The notes under the pieces were generated by a model. The model ran no database searches and was not told the DNA's origin. It saw only the letters and a program-made list of their open reading frames with translations. From a virus, in the IMG/VR virus record IMGVR_UViG_3300025141_000029, positions 93,734-157,733 of that record: a DNA stretch of 64,000 nucleotides; one strand, given 5' to 3'. Every line of letters begins with the position of its first letter. The first letter of the stretch is position 1. Shown piece by piece: positions 30,007 through 39,050 of this stretch. Made by a program: the position numbers and the translations under genes.

Positions 30007-30859
30007 ATAGATTTATTATTTGTTTAGCCCAATTCAGACGTGTAAACTGTTGTACTGTTTTACATCCATATTCTGCAATTTTTTGTGTTTCTTGAGGATT
30101 TTGTAGATAATATTCTATTTTTTGATTTAAATCATTAATATTTTTAAAAATAATTAAATCTTTTCCATCTATAAAATATTTCTCTCTATTATACCAATCA
30201 TCTGAAATTAAAAATCCTTTTGTAGCTAATACCTTATAAACTCTATCGGATGCGCCGGATGCGGTACAAAGATTTAAATTGATTTTACTTTTTGAAACCT
30301 CAAGTGCGTGCTTTCTACTATATGCATCAGAAATTATGTTAACCGGCTTATTGATTTGATTAATTATTTGTGCGCGGTCGCCATATATATTGCCAATAAA
30401 ACTGATATCATATTGTTTTTTGATATTGTGAGGCTTATCTATGTCAGAATCGTATCCTTCAAAAACATGAAATGAGTTCTTGTTTATTTTCAAAGCTTCT
30501 TTGAGTACATTTTCTTTATCACAACAAAAATAATCTACTGCAGTAGTTTTTTCTCTAATCTCTTGATTATAAGTAATTAAAGGATCCATAAACCACATGC
30601 ATGTTTTGGTAAGTTTATTTATTTCTCTGAACGTTTGTAACGCTATAACATTACATTTACTATAAATTACTAAATCAAAATTTCTATTTCTAATAGTAGA
30701 AACCAAATCTTTGTCTCTGCCCTCATTTCCCATCAAAGCAGCTTTTTGTCTGTAGTTGTAGCCAGAAACTTCATGGCCTAATTTTTTAAGAGATAGAATT
30801 TGTGATACGTTAGTTGATTTACCTTCGCGGTCGAAGACGCCAATAAATAAAATTTTCAT
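29990..30859 (-). CDS. glycosyltransferase, CgeB/GT4-like
   Basis: 289 residues with the CgeB-type arrangement. There is an N-terminal Rossmann-like half ('MKILFIGVFDREGKSTN') and a C-terminal half with 'SDRVYKVLATKGFLISDDW' and a terminal helix 'LNWAKQIINLYDEI'. This is the glycosyl-transferase-group-1 'Glyco_trans_1_2' pattern. The donor is unknown. Being first downstream of the ColD-like gene, it is a candidate for the transferase that uses the dideoxysugar. That is inference from operon order. Confidence 0.65.
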   Translation of the reverse strand: MKILFIGVFDREGKSTNVSQILSLKKLGHEVSGYNYRQKAALMGNEGRDKDLVSTIRNRNFDLVIYSKCNVIALQTFREINKLTKTCMWFMDPLITYNQEIREKTTAVDYFCCDKENVLKEALKINKNSFHVFEGYDSDIDKPHNIKKQYDISFIGNIYGDRAQIINQINKPVNIISDAYSRKHALEVSKSKINLNLCTASGASDRVYKVLATKGFLISDDWYNREKYFIDGKDLIIFKNINDLNQKIEYYLQNPQETQKIAEYGCKTVQQFTRLNWAKQIINLYDEIK

Positions 30860-30864
30860 TTATT

Positions 30865-32064
30865 TTACTCTTCTTTTCTGTATGAAAGCATAAATTTAGT
30901 CATCAAATTTTCTAATTTAACCCAATCTTCTTCTGTTATTAAATGATTATTACCAATATAAAATCCCTTAAAATGTAAATCATCTACTTTTGGATAATTT
31001 TCCAAATCAAGATTCAAGTATCGTAAGAATGGCTGTCTCAATAAATTTCCGCTACATAGTGGTCTAGTTTCTATTCCATTGGTTGCAAGATATTGTTCTA
31101 GTTTATTTTTTAACTCCACTGATTCACAAAGAAACGGAAGTATAAAACTTGAATTACCCTCTATTTTAAAGCTAGTATCAAATTCTGTATAATTCAGCAA
31201 CTTTATAAATCGATCAAGATTCTTTTTACGTTCTATTATACTACTGTCTAGATTCTTTAGTTGTGACAGTCCTAGCACAGCATTTATTTCCATATTTCTA
31301 AAGTTATAGCCATCTGTTATAAAAAGGAATTGTGGGTGTACATCAGGATATTTTTCTATAATAGGTTGCTGAGCTTCTTTGCTCATTTCTCTTGCTAGCC
31401 CATGTGAACGTTTGGCTCTCATTAATTCATATAGTTCAGTATTGTTGGTTGATACAAATCCACCTTCTACTGTTGTCATATGATGACCAAAATAAAAACT
31501 AAACGTACCGCCTTCGCCAAATACACCTGCTTTTTTTTCATTTATCTCAACGCCATGTGATTCACATACATCTTCTGCTATAAGTGCATCAGGAAACAAT
31601 TCTTTGTAATGATCTACATCGGCAGCGATTCCAAATAAATGTGTAATCCATATTAATTTAATATCCGGATGTTGTTGTTTTATTTGGCTCAAATGTTCTT
31701 TATCAAAACTAAAATCATAAGAATTAATATCACAAAATATAGGTTCTAACCCCAATTGAATTACAGGGCCAATATTGGTAACCCATGTCATGGAAGGTAC
31801 CAGAACTTTATCGCCAGATTTAAGATTATATAGATCTTTTATAGCAGCCAACAATAAATAATTAGCAGTGCTGCCAGATGAAACAAATAAGGAATGTTTG
31901 CTGCCCAGCCAATTACTCCATTTGGCTTCAAATTCTCGAACTTTTACGCCATTAGTAAATCTATTAGTCGACTTTATAAAGTCTATCATGGCATCTTTAT
32001 CAACATCTGTTATTATATTTTTCATTAAAGGCCAAAAGTGTTTCATTAATACCGCTTTTTTCAT
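30865..32064 (-). CDS. colD-like: ColD-like PLP-dependent sugar 3-dehydratase (His in place of catalytic Lys)
   Basis: DegT/DnrJ/EryC1 fold, 399 aa. The segment at residues 189-202 reads [14 protein letters not shown]. The residue that forms the PLP Schiff base in aminotransferases (Lys of SFxxxK) is His194. His at this place defines GDP-4-keto-6-deoxy-mannose 3-dehydratase (ColD) and the related E1 enzyme, which remove the 3-hydroxyl rather than transfer an amino group. I see no E1-type Fe-S Cys cluster, and the length is close to ColD (388 aa). 'AEDVCESHG' (163-171) gives the pyridine-N-binding acid. The ATG overlaps the gmd stop (ATGA), tying it to GDP-4-keto-6-deoxymannose. Product would be GDP-4-keto-3,6-dideoxymannose. 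Confidence 0.8.
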   Translation of the reverse strand: MKKAVLMKHFWPLMKNIITDVDKDAMIDFIKSTNRFTNGVKVREFEAKWSNWLGSKHSLFVSSGSTANYLLLAAIKDLYNLKSGDKVLVPSMTWVTNIGPVIQLGLEPIFCDINSYDFSFDKEHLSQIKQQHPDIKLIWITHLFGIAADVDHYKELFPDALIAEDVCESHGVEINEKKAGVFGEGGTFSFYFGHHMTTVEGGFVSTNNTELYELMRAKRSHGLAREMSKEAQQPIIEKYPDVHPQFLFITDGYNFRNMEINAVLGLSQLKNLDSSIIERKKNLDRFIKLLNYTEFDTSFKIEGNSSFILPFLCESVELKNKLEQYLATNGIETRPLCSGNLLRQPFLRYLNLDLENYPKVDDLHFKGFYIGNNHLITEEDWVKLENLMTKFMLSYRKEE

Positions 32065-33053
32065 CGTAACTCTTCCTTTTCACCAAATCTTTTTATATAT
32101 TCGTAGTCCTCTTTATACATCATTTCTGCTAATTGTTTGAATTTAATTTTTGGCTCCCACCCCAACACACTTTTCGCTTTTGAATTATCGCCTAACAAGA
32201 CTGGGACCTCATGTGGTCTGAAAAGACGAGGATCTATTTCAACGTGCTTGTCTATATGAAGTCCCGCATAATCAAAAACCGTCTCCAAAAATTCTCTGAC
32301 CGTATGTGTTTCCCCTGTGGCTATAACATAATCGTCTGGTTTTTTATTCTGTAGCATCAACCACATTGCCTCGACATAATCTCCCGCATATCCCCAGTCT
32401 CTTTTGGCGTCTAGATTTCCCAAACTTAATTTATCTTGCACTCCCAATTTAATCCTAGCAGCTGCCGTCGTAATCTTTCGAGTAACAAACGTCTCTCCTC
32501 TCCTAGGAGATTCGTGGTTAAATAAAATTCCCGACGATAAATGCATCCCATAACTTTCGCGATAATTTCTAACTATATTGTGACCAAATACCTTTGCGCA
32601 TGCATACGGAGAGGCTGGCATAAAACGAGTGCTTTCATTCTGAGGAATTTGTGGATTATCTCCGAACATTTCAGAGGAAGATGCTTGATAAAATTTAATA
32701 GTTGGATCTATAGATCGAATTGCTTCTAAAATTCGCAACGTTCCCATAGCTATTATCTCCACCGTCTCTTCTGGAGCTTCAAATGAAACGCGCACATGTG
32801 ACTGGGCTGCAAGATTATAAACTTCGTGGGGACCAAAGGTGGCTATAGCTCTATAGAGGGATCCTCCGTCAATTAGACTACCGTAAACTATTTTAAGATT
32901 AGGGTTGTCCAACAAATGATCAATCCTATCTGTACAAATGAGAGATGTCCTTCTTTTAACACCCATCACCTCGTATCCCTTTTCCAAAAGCAATTCAGCC
33001 AAATAAGAACCATCTTGTCCGGTGATTCCGGTAATTAATGCCTTTTTTTTCAT
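32061..33053 (-). CDS. gmd: GDP-mannose 4,6-dehydratase
   Basis: Converts GDP-mannose to GDP-4-keto-6-deoxymannose, first step to fucose, colitose and perosamine. All family motifs are present: '[15 protein letters not shown]' NAD loop at residues 8-22, 'SSSEMFG' with catalytic Ser/Glu near 125-131, 'PYACAK' (YxxxK), '[16 protein letters not shown]' and '[20 protein letters not shown]'. At 330 aa it is slightly short of bacterial enzymes (about 345-370). It is coupled to the downstream ColD-like gene by a 4-base overlap and follows the radical SAM gene by three bases. gmd is a known auxiliary gene of marine myoviruses. Confidence 0.95.
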   Translation of the reverse strand: MKKKALITGITGQDGSYLAELLLEKGYEVMGVKRRTSLICTDRIDHLLDNPNLKIVYGSLIDGGSLYRAIATFGPHEVYNLAAQSHVRVSFEAPEETVEIIAMGTLRILEAIRSIDPTIKFYQASSSEMFGDNPQIPQNESTRFMPASPYACAKVFGHNIVRNYRESYGMHLSSGILFNHESPRRGETFVTRKITTAAARIKLGVQDKLSLGNLDAKRDWGYAGDYVEAMWLMLQNKKPDDYVIATGETHTVREFLETVFDYAGLHIDKHVEIDPRLFRPHEVPVLLGDNSKAKSVLGWEPKIKFKQLAEMMYKEDYEYIKRFGEKEELR

Positions 33054-33056
33054 ATA

Positions 33057-34997
33057 TTAAACCTTTTCAATGGGGTGAAAAAACTTACCCCCCTTCCTTC
33101 CATACCACACAACTTCCCTAGAGAATATTTTTCTATCTTCAAATGTCTTGGTGGGTAATATCTTAAGCTTATTTTGTTTCTCCTCTAATTGAGAAACCAT
33201 CCCTGTCCGTGATTCCTCAAAAAATTCATGGACATCATAAAACAAAGTAAGATATTTAATTTCTTGATTATTAAAACTCACTAGGCGCGCCTTTTGGTAT
33301 GTCATGATATCATCTATCGCCTTATCCCCAGATAGCTGACAATACGATTTGTCAAGATATTCCCTCACTTCCAAATAAAACGTATCCAATTCTTCTGAAA
33401 TTCTTAAGAACGTCGCTTCTTCTGCTGGCCACAAAACATCCTCAAAATCTGGAACATGTTGGCCAAAACTTTTTCCCTCAAATACTCCTTCAAGAAGACA
33501 GTCGATTTTTTGCAGCTCTGCCCCAATAAGTGTCTGAGGATTTTTTTCTCCATATTTAATAAAGCCCTCATAAAAATCTGAATATTTTATTCCGAAATGG
33601 TGGCGTAATGTTATGGCAATGGCTTGAAGCGGCCCTAATAAGTGCATGCTTTGTACTACCCAAGCGAACTTAAAAGTCCTTTTGTATTCATTTCGTGACA
33701 TAGAGTTAGTTCCGACTACGATCGTTTCACTTTCAACTACTTCGTCATTTTTTGCCCCATCCGAATGCGCTTGAAATATTGGGATATCTACCATATCAAG
33801 ACCCAATTTAGTTTGATATTCTTTGCTACCCATTTCCGCGTTGGGCATTATAGAGCAATTATAAATAACAATTCCAGAATGCTGGGAGCTATCTAAAAGG
33901 TTATCTATGCCGTCAACAAAAGATTGATATGTCTCCCCGGGAAGTGGAAGAATTAATTCTGTATAAGTAACTAAGCCGTTTTCTACATACTTTTTTTGCA
34001 AATCTCTAAAGAATGTCATTTTTATATTCTTCCGCTGGATATTAGCCAGGGTTGATTCATCAAGAGACTGCATGCTAATACTCACGCCTTTGTTCATTCC
34101 TGCATTAGAAAAAATTTGTGCCAGTTTAAACACTCTGTCAGTTGAGTTCTTCGTAAAACACACTCTAAACTGATTGGGGAACCCCGTCTCAGATTTCTTT
34201 TCTGCTAACTTAAGGGCAAAATTAGTATCTCTCTCAAAGATACCAAAGTTAGCATCCGCCCCGAAAACTAAATCTACTTTCTTTTCTGAGAAAAAATCTA
34301 TTTCCTCTAACAATCTTTCGTCACTGAATTTTCTTATTTTAGCGGCTATAGCGGATCCCCAATCACAAAAAGAACACTTAAAGGGACAACCACGATTTGT
34401 TTCCCAAGTTATCATCCAAGAGAAGTCTTCACTTTCAAAAAGATCGTCAAAAACGCCCGTCAAGTATGGGGAGGGAATGGTTTCCAAATCTGTGATTCTT
34501 GGACGAGGAGGTGCTACTTTAATTTCTCCCTCTTGCTTATCATAAAATGTAGTTCCCAAAATGTTTTTAAGGTTGGCTCGGGTACCCCGCGTATATTTCT
34601 TCAAAATTTCTTGAAACGTAATCTCGCCCTCGCCATGAACCACCATGTCAATGAAGGGGTATTTTTCAAAAAAATCACCAACTCTATTTGGTATCTGTGG
34701 TCCTCCAAAGATTATCAAACAATTAGGATTTTTCTCTTTTACTCGTTCTGCCAATTTTAAGCTTATAGACCAATTCCATATATAACACGAAACGCCTAGA
34801 ACGTCCACGTCCCCTATACTTTTAACAAGACTCGACACCTTATCTCTCACAAAAAGAAATTTATTGAAAGAAAAGTTGTCACGGATATCTTCATCGTCAG
34901 CAGCATACGATTGAAGAATCCCAACACTATAGGGTAGATAAACTTGCGATCCATATTTATTGTTTAGTTGGACCAATTGGACTTTCTTTTGGTTCAT
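33057..34997 (-). CDS. B12-binding-type radical SAM protein (646 aa)
   Basis: Residues about 1-145 resemble a cobalamin-binding domain: Rossmann-like, with 'IIFGGPQIPNRV' and 'VVHGEGEITFQEI' typical of this class. The radical SAM cluster-binding Cys are C204, C208 and C211 ('GCPFKCSFCDWG', CxxxCxxC). A C-terminal 250-residue extension is helical. Such enzymes perform C-methylations, ring changes or deoxygenations; the substrate here is unknown. It lies within the four-gene set gmd/colD/colC, overlapping the ColC-like gene by ATGA. A role in modifying the dideoxy- or deoxysugar is therefore likely but inferred. Confidence 0.85.
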   Translation of the reverse strand: MNQKKVQLVQLNNKYGSQVYLPYSVGILQSYAADDEDIRDNFSFNKFLFVRDKVSSLVKSIGDVDVLGVSCYIWNWSISLKLAERVKEKNPNCLIIFGGPQIPNRVGDFFEKYPFIDMVVHGEGEITFQEILKKYTRGTRANLKNILGTTFYDKQEGEIKVAPPRPRITDLETIPSPYLTGVFDDLFESEDFSWMITWETNRGCPFKCSFCDWGSAIAAKIRKFSDERLLEEIDFFSEKKVDLVFGADANFGIFERDTNFALKLAEKKSETGFPNQFRVCFTKNSTDRVFKLAQIFSNAGMNKGVSISMQSLDESTLANIQRKNIKMTFFRDLQKKYVENGLVTYTELILPLPGETYQSFVDGIDNLLDSSQHSGIVIYNCSIMPNAEMGSKEYQTKLGLDMVDIPIFQAHSDGAKNDEVVESETIVVGTNSMSRNEYKRTFKFAWVVQSMHLLGPLQAIAITLRHHFGIKYSDFYEGFIKYGEKNPQTLIGAELQKIDCLLEGVFEGKSFGQHVPDFEDVLWPAEEATFLRISEELDTFYLEVREYLDKSYCQLSGDKAIDDIMTYQKARLVSFNNQEIKYLTLFYDVHEFFEESRTGMVSQLEEKQNKLKILPTKTFEDRKIFSREVVWYGRKGGKFFHPIEKV

Positions 34998-35902
34998 AGT
35001 ATTTTATATGCTTCTCGTAATCCATCTACTAATTTTATAAATTTGTAATCTTTAATTATAGATTTCATTTTCTTAGTCGAAATATCTTTTCGATGTTGAC
35101 CGTTGGGTTGGGATTTATCATACTTAATTTTTAGATGTGTACACCCAGTCGCCATGAGTCCTAGTCTTGCTATCTCGTCAATCTTTAAGTTTTCTTCTGC
35201 AGCTACGTTGAAGCTCTCATATATTTCGCGGTCAATCATAATTTTTAAAATTTGAGCCAAGTCCCGGGAATGCATAAGCTGTCTTATTGGGGTGCCGTCG
35301 CCAAATAAAACTATATGGTCCGCATCGGTTTCTACGGCCCTTTTAATCTTAGCAAGCAAAGCCAAAGGAAAATGACTCTTATTAGAATATTCTCTATTAC
35401 TTTCTCCATAAAGGTTGCAAGGGATTACATAATTATATTTTGTTCCATATTGTTTATTATAGGCATCAATTTGAACAGCCATCGATCTCTTCGCATAAGC
35501 ATAGAAAAAGTTATCCTGTGATGGCGGTCCATTATGTATTTCTGATTCATTTAGAGGATATTTGTCCATATCGGCTCTATCGGGGAACACACAACTACTA
35601 AGAATTGCAATGAATCTGTCAACTCTGTTTATTTGAGCGTGTTTGAGCAAGAGCGTGTTCATTAACACATTGTCATCGAAATAAAGTGCGGGATTTTTTA
35701 TATTGTCTTTAATGCCTCCAACATGAGCTGCGGCATGAATAATAATCTTAGGACTATTATTCAAAAACATTTGTTTTATATCATCCTCAACTCTCAAATC
35801 AAAATCATTGCGCGTAATATGCACAGCACGAGGAAACAGAGTTTTTAATTCTGTTCCAACCTGTCCTGCTGCACCTGTTATTAAAATTTCTTCTTGTTTC
35901 AT
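34994..35902 (-). CDS. GDP-L-fucose synthase / GDP-colitose synthase (ColC)-like epimerase-reductase
   Basis: Extended short-chain dehydrogenase, 302 aa. Motifs: 'ITGAAGQVGTEL' (NADP loop, 7-18), 'AAAHVGGI', 'SSCVFP' (catalytic Ser and Cys), 'YAYAKRS' (YxxxK), 'CNLYGESN' followed by 'SHFPLALL' (catalytic-His region), 'GDGTPIRQLMHSRDLA' and 'PNGQHRKD'. It would epimerise C5 and reduce C4 of a GDP-4-keto-6-deoxysugar. With gmd alone the product would be GDP-L-fucose; with the ColD-like dehydratase in the same operon, GDP-L-colitose is equally or more likely. Fcl and ColC are too similar to separate by eye. Confidence 0.85.
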   Translation of the reverse strand: MKQEEILITGAAGQVGTELKTLFPRAVHITRNDFDLRVEDDIKQMFLNNSPKIIIHAAAHVGGIKDNIKNPALYFDDNVLMNTLLLKHAQINRVDRFIAILSSCVFPDRADMDKYPLNESEIHNGPPSQDNFFYAYAKRSMAVQIDAYNKQYGTKYNYVIPCNLYGESNREYSNKSHFPLALLAKIKRAVETDADHIVLFGDGTPIRQLMHSRDLAQILKIMIDREIYESFNVAAEENLKIDEIARLGLMATGCTHLKIKYDKSQPNGQHRKDISTKKMKSIIKDYKFIKLVDGLREAYKIL

Positions 35903-35911
35903 ATTATTGCC

Positions 35912-36709
35912 TTATTTATATATTTTACCATCTTCTAAAATAGATTCAATTTTTGGACGTTTTGTTGGATCTATATAATCATAAATTAGAAGAATATCTT
36001 CTTTTTTGATTCCGGTTGGGCAGCCCCATGGATGTTGTTGGTTCCAGCGAGGAAATGGCACTCCCTTATCATAAACATTACTAGTTTTGATTAAATTATT
36101 TGGGGCGGCGAGGTCGGACAAGGTAGCTGGGTCTACAGAAGGAAGGCCTGCGGGGCTTACACAAGAAATTATAGTTGCGCCGTCATTTTGTGATTCAGGT
36201 ATATTTTTAATTTCGAAATCCCATGCTGTAAGATTTGGTTTTAAATATTTCTTAAAATATTCTTTTCTCCATATAGCGGGGTGTAAAGTAGTTCGATATG
36301 GCGCGTCGGGGGACAGCTGTACTATTCCTGCTTTATATTCAATCGAATAGGCATTCAAATGCGTGTCTAATATCGCTTTTTCTGCATTACTACAGCTTAT
36401 CTCCTTCTCTAATAATTGCATTCTTTCGACATCTACGTAATCAGTTATAAGCATGTCGCCCGCCATGGCGACAAAGTATTCTTCTTTAATATTATTTATA
36501 TAAGGTATTAGAGGATTAGTCCAATACTTTCCAAAATCACTCTGTTTTCCCAAAGAGACATAATCAAAATTATCCGGTAACGTGGGAAGATTTGAGTCAT
36601 CAAAACCCAATATGGTTACATCTTGATTTGGCCAATATTTATTGAACAAAATAGCATAAGGCGTAAGCAAATGTAAATACTGATCGCATGTGGTAACTAA
36701 AATTCGCAT
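35912..36709 (-). CDS. probable GT-A type glycosyltransferase
   Basis: 265 residues with a GT-A-like start ('MRILVTTCDQYLHLLTPY') and the central 'YFVAMAGDMLITDYVD' segment. That segment is the likely metal/nucleotide site (D-x-x-x-x-D rather than a strict DxD). 'TTLHPAIWRKEYFKKYL' and 'AWDFEI' near residues 135-165 resemble catalytic segments of sugar transferases in phage glycan islands. I know no characterised homologue. It ends nine bases before the ColC-like gene start. Confidence 0.55.
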   Translation of the reverse strand: MRILVTTCDQYLHLLTPYAILFNKYWPNQDVTILGFDDSNLPTLPDNFDYVSLGKQSDFGKYWTNPLIPYINNIKEEYFVAMAGDMLITDYVDVERMQLLEKEISCSNAEKAILDTHLNAYSIEYKAGIVQLSPDAPYRTTLHPAIWRKEYFKKYLKPNLTAWDFEIKNIPESQNDGATIISCVSPAGLPSVDPATLSDLAAPNNLIKTSNVYDKGVPFPRWNQQHPWGCPTGIKKEDILLIYDYIDPTKRPKIESILEDGKIYK

Positions 36710-36724
36710 TTTTTTATTCTTTGT

Positions 36725-37084
36725 TTAATTCTTGTTTTTGAAGCCTTTATATTGCTTCACATTTCCGTCATCAAATTTTTTGATATATTCTTTGTTTATA
36801 TGCGCATCTAAATATTGATTTATTGCTTTTGTTAATTTAGGTCGTCTATCTTTAAAACAAAAATCTAATTTTCTTTTTAAATCAAAAACTTCTTGAGGAT
36901 CATTAGATTCTGCGCATGCGTCTTCAATCTTCCACATACGAATGTGAAGAATGATATACTTTTCAAGCATCTCTGCGAAATTATCAGACCACTCTACGCC
37001 TTTAAAATGAGGCGGCTCTTTGTCAAATCTAGACTCAATTTCTTCTAATAAAAGTTCGCTAATTTTTTCTAATCTACTGCTCAT
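36725..37084 (-). CDS. small helical protein beside GT9 (DUF4254-like)
   Basis: 119 residues, mostly helical and charged. The region 'LHIRMWKIEDACAESNDPQEV' and 'RRPKLTKAINQYLD' recalls DUF4254-type proteins that sit in LPS core clusters next to GT9 heptosyltransferases. The assignment is by general pattern and weak. ATG overlaps the GT9-like gene stop (ATGA), so the two are translated together and may form a complex. No catalytic motif is visible. Confidence 0.5.
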   Translation of the reverse strand: MSSRLEKISELLLEEIESRFDKEPPHFKGVEWSDNFAEMLEKYIILHIRMWKIEDACAESNDPQEVFDLKRKLDFCFKDRRPKLTKAINQYLDAHINKEYIKKFDDGNVKQYKGFKNKN

Positions 37085-37974
37085 AAAGATACTCTCTCTA
37101 ATATATTATTTAATACTTCTTTTGCTGAAATGTTATCACATCCGCCAGGGGCATAAAATGTTTGGCCGTTATCATTGACCGGTTCTAAAGCCAGCAAATT
37201 TGTATTATGGTTTGGCAGCCAATTAGTCATTAAATTAATAGCTGGATGTGAATATGCCCCCATAACCCATTGTGCCCCACTATCAGTTCCTATAACTAAA
37301 CGCGATGCTAAAGCAGCTTTTACTTGATCAAAGTATGATAAGTGAGGATATGTTTTATAGCCATCTAAATTACTTAAAACCGGATCCCAGGGCATGCCAT
37401 AGTGATTCACCGTATATCCATTTAAAATTAAATTATCAATTAATCTATTCCACCATCGGGTCGACGGGGATCTGCCAGGGGATCCTGCAAATGGCCAAAT
37501 TGCTATGTTATTGTGATATTCTTCATCGTTTGTATTTTTAGACTTGGCATATGTAGAAGTTATCGCTGGTATGCCAGCGTCAAACCACCTATAAAGATGT
37601 GGCTTCATTTCATCTTCGGATAACACATCTTTTAGATCTGGTATTCCTGCCATATACGCAGTTTCTCTTACACACGATACAGTATTATACCAATCTGATG
37701 ACGAATGTTCCCATCCCTTTATTGAGGGTTCTAAGTTGATGTTACATTGTGATATCAATTGTTTATCATATTCTCCAAATTCATCCCATTCATCAGTAAT
37801 TTTGATTCTATCAATAAGAGGATGATTGAAATATAGGGGAGCACATTGAGAGCACTTTTTTTCTATTACCCAAAATTTATAACTACCGGGATATTTCTTT
37901 TCATAGTAATTGAGTATAGGTAGCCCCATTATTAGATCACCTATTATACCATAAACGGGGCCCCAGATTTTCAT
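37081..37974 (-). CDS. GT9-like glycosyltransferase (heptosyltransferase-type)
   Basis: 297 residues. N-terminus 'MKIWGPVYGIIGDLIMGLPIL' matches the 'GDxxxxxP' start of GT9 enzymes, with the conserved Gly-Asp near residues 11-12. C-terminal 'LVIGTDSGAQWVMGAYSHPA' contains the GT9 'GxDSGxxHxA'-like loop, with Trp in place of the usual His. The family transfers heptose from ADP-heptose to LPS core. Here it is flanked by a coupled DUF4254-like gene and an epimerase, fitting a heptose-type donor made elsewhere in the island. Confidence 0.7.
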   Translation of the reverse strand: MKIWGPVYGIIGDLIMGLPILNYYEKKYPGSYKFWVIEKKCSQCAPLYFNHPLIDRIKITDEWDEFGEYDKQLISQCNINLEPSIKGWEHSSSDWYNTVSCVRETAYMAGIPDLKDVLSEDEMKPHLYRWFDAGIPAITSTYAKSKNTNDEEYHNNIAIWPFAGSPGRSPSTRWWNRLIDNLILNGYTVNHYGMPWDPVLSNLDGYKTYPHLSYFDQVKAALASRLVIGTDSGAQWVMGAYSHPAINLMTNWLPNHNTNLLALEPVNDNGQTFYAPGGCDNISAKEVLNNILERVSL

Positions 37975-39050
37975 GTTAAATCGCCCTTTAAGTGAATATT
38001 ACAAAAATAATTATAACATGACAAAAGGCCATCTTTAAATCTATATTTGGGTGTATAGCCAGAAATAGATTTTACTTTAGATATATCTGGTTTTCGCCGA
38101 GTGGGCTCATTATCCGGATAGCCATCCGGATGTGGCTGTATTGAATAAGTAGAATCTTCTGGATTTATTATTGTATATGCTCTTTCGGTTATTTCTAAAG
38201 CAGATAATTCTTCATCTTCTGAGCCTACATTATAAATTTGGCCAAACTTATTAGATAATAAAACCTTGAACATATAAACTACAGCATCAGCAACATAACA
38301 ATATGTTCTCGTTTGTTTTCCATCTCCGTATACTGAAAACTCTCTTTTTTCTATCATAGCTTTACAAATATTTGGAATGATTCTACCATCATCAAAATTC
38401 ATAAGAGGGCCGTATAAATTAAATGGCCTTAAAACGTTAACTGGTATTTTATATTTATCATGATAAACATAACATAATGTTTCTAAAATATTTTTTCCAA
38501 TATCATAACAACTTCTGTTTCCGAATGTAGTAACAGAGCCGATATAATCTTCTTTAGTTGGAATATTTTCTGGATCCGGTGTACCATAAACTTCACTCGA
38601 AGAGAACATTAAAACTGATTTTGTATTTCTGATCTTAGCAAATTCAAGTATATTTTTTGTTCCAGTATAGGATACGTCCATTGTTTTAATCGGTACTTTA
38701 AGATATTTTTTTGGAGATGCGATGCCGGCACAATTAATAATATAATCAACTGTTTCTGCCTCTTCGTGGAGGCCCCTCGCTATAAAATCATCTAAAGGAT
38801 TACAAATATCATGATCTTCATAATCTATTGCTATAATTTTAATTAAATCTTCTTTCTCAAATTTAAATTCATTTAAAAAATTTAGAAAATTAGTAATTGT
38901 TTTACCTAAAAATCCTTTTGAGCCGGCTATTAAAACTGTCGATCCCTTGAGAATATTTAAATCGTTTTCCAAATGTTTATATATGTGTATATTATCTTTT
39001 TCTAAAATTCTAATTGTTTTCGTAGATTTCATGGTTATACAATCATCCAT
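37971..39050 (-). CDS. NAD-dependent nucleotide-sugar epimerase/dehydratase
   Basis: 359 aa extended SDR enzyme. 'VLIAGSKGFLGKTI' (about 39-52) is the NAD loop, 'SSSEVYG' holds the catalytic Ser, 'YDIGKNILE' the YxxxK pair and 'NVLRPFNLYGP' the substrate loop. The closest general match is the UDP-glucuronate decarboxylase / dTDP-glucose dehydratase group. HldD-like epimerase activity on a nucleotide heptose is possible but lacks specific support. About 35 N-terminal residues precede the core. It is coupled by overlaps to genes on both sides. Confidence 0.75.
   Translation of the reverse strand: MDDCITMKSTKTIRILEKDNIHIYKHLENDLNILKGSTVLIAGSKGFLGKTITNFLNFLNEFKFEKEDLIKIIAIDYEDHDICNPLDDFIARGLHEEAETVDYIINCAGIASPKKYLKVPIKTMDVSYTGTKNILEFAKIRNTKSVLMFSSSEVYGTPDPENIPTKEDYIGSVTTFGNRSCYDIGKNILETLCYVYHDKYKIPVNVLRPFNLYGPLMNFDDGRIIPNICKAMIEKREFSVYGDGKQTRTYCYVADAVVYMFKVLLSNKFGQIYNVGSEDEELSALEITERAYTIINPEDSTYSIQPHPDGYPDNEPTRRKPDISKVKSISGYTPKYRFKDGLLSCYNYFCNIHLKGDLT

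Noticed and set aside
30865-32064. Perosamine synthase (GDP-4-amino sugar)
   Set aside because: The catalytic Lys is His194, which fits a 3-dehydratase instead of an aminotransferase.
35913-35920. TATAAATA late-promoter match before the ColC-like gene
   Set aside because: It encodes the last codons (Tyr-Lys-stop) of the preceding gene and would start transcription only about five bases before the ATG, leaving no room for a leader.
37971-39050. HldD (ADP-heptose 6-epimerase)
   Set aside because: Only general SDR motifs are seen; nothing specific to HldD, so left as epimerase/dehydratase.
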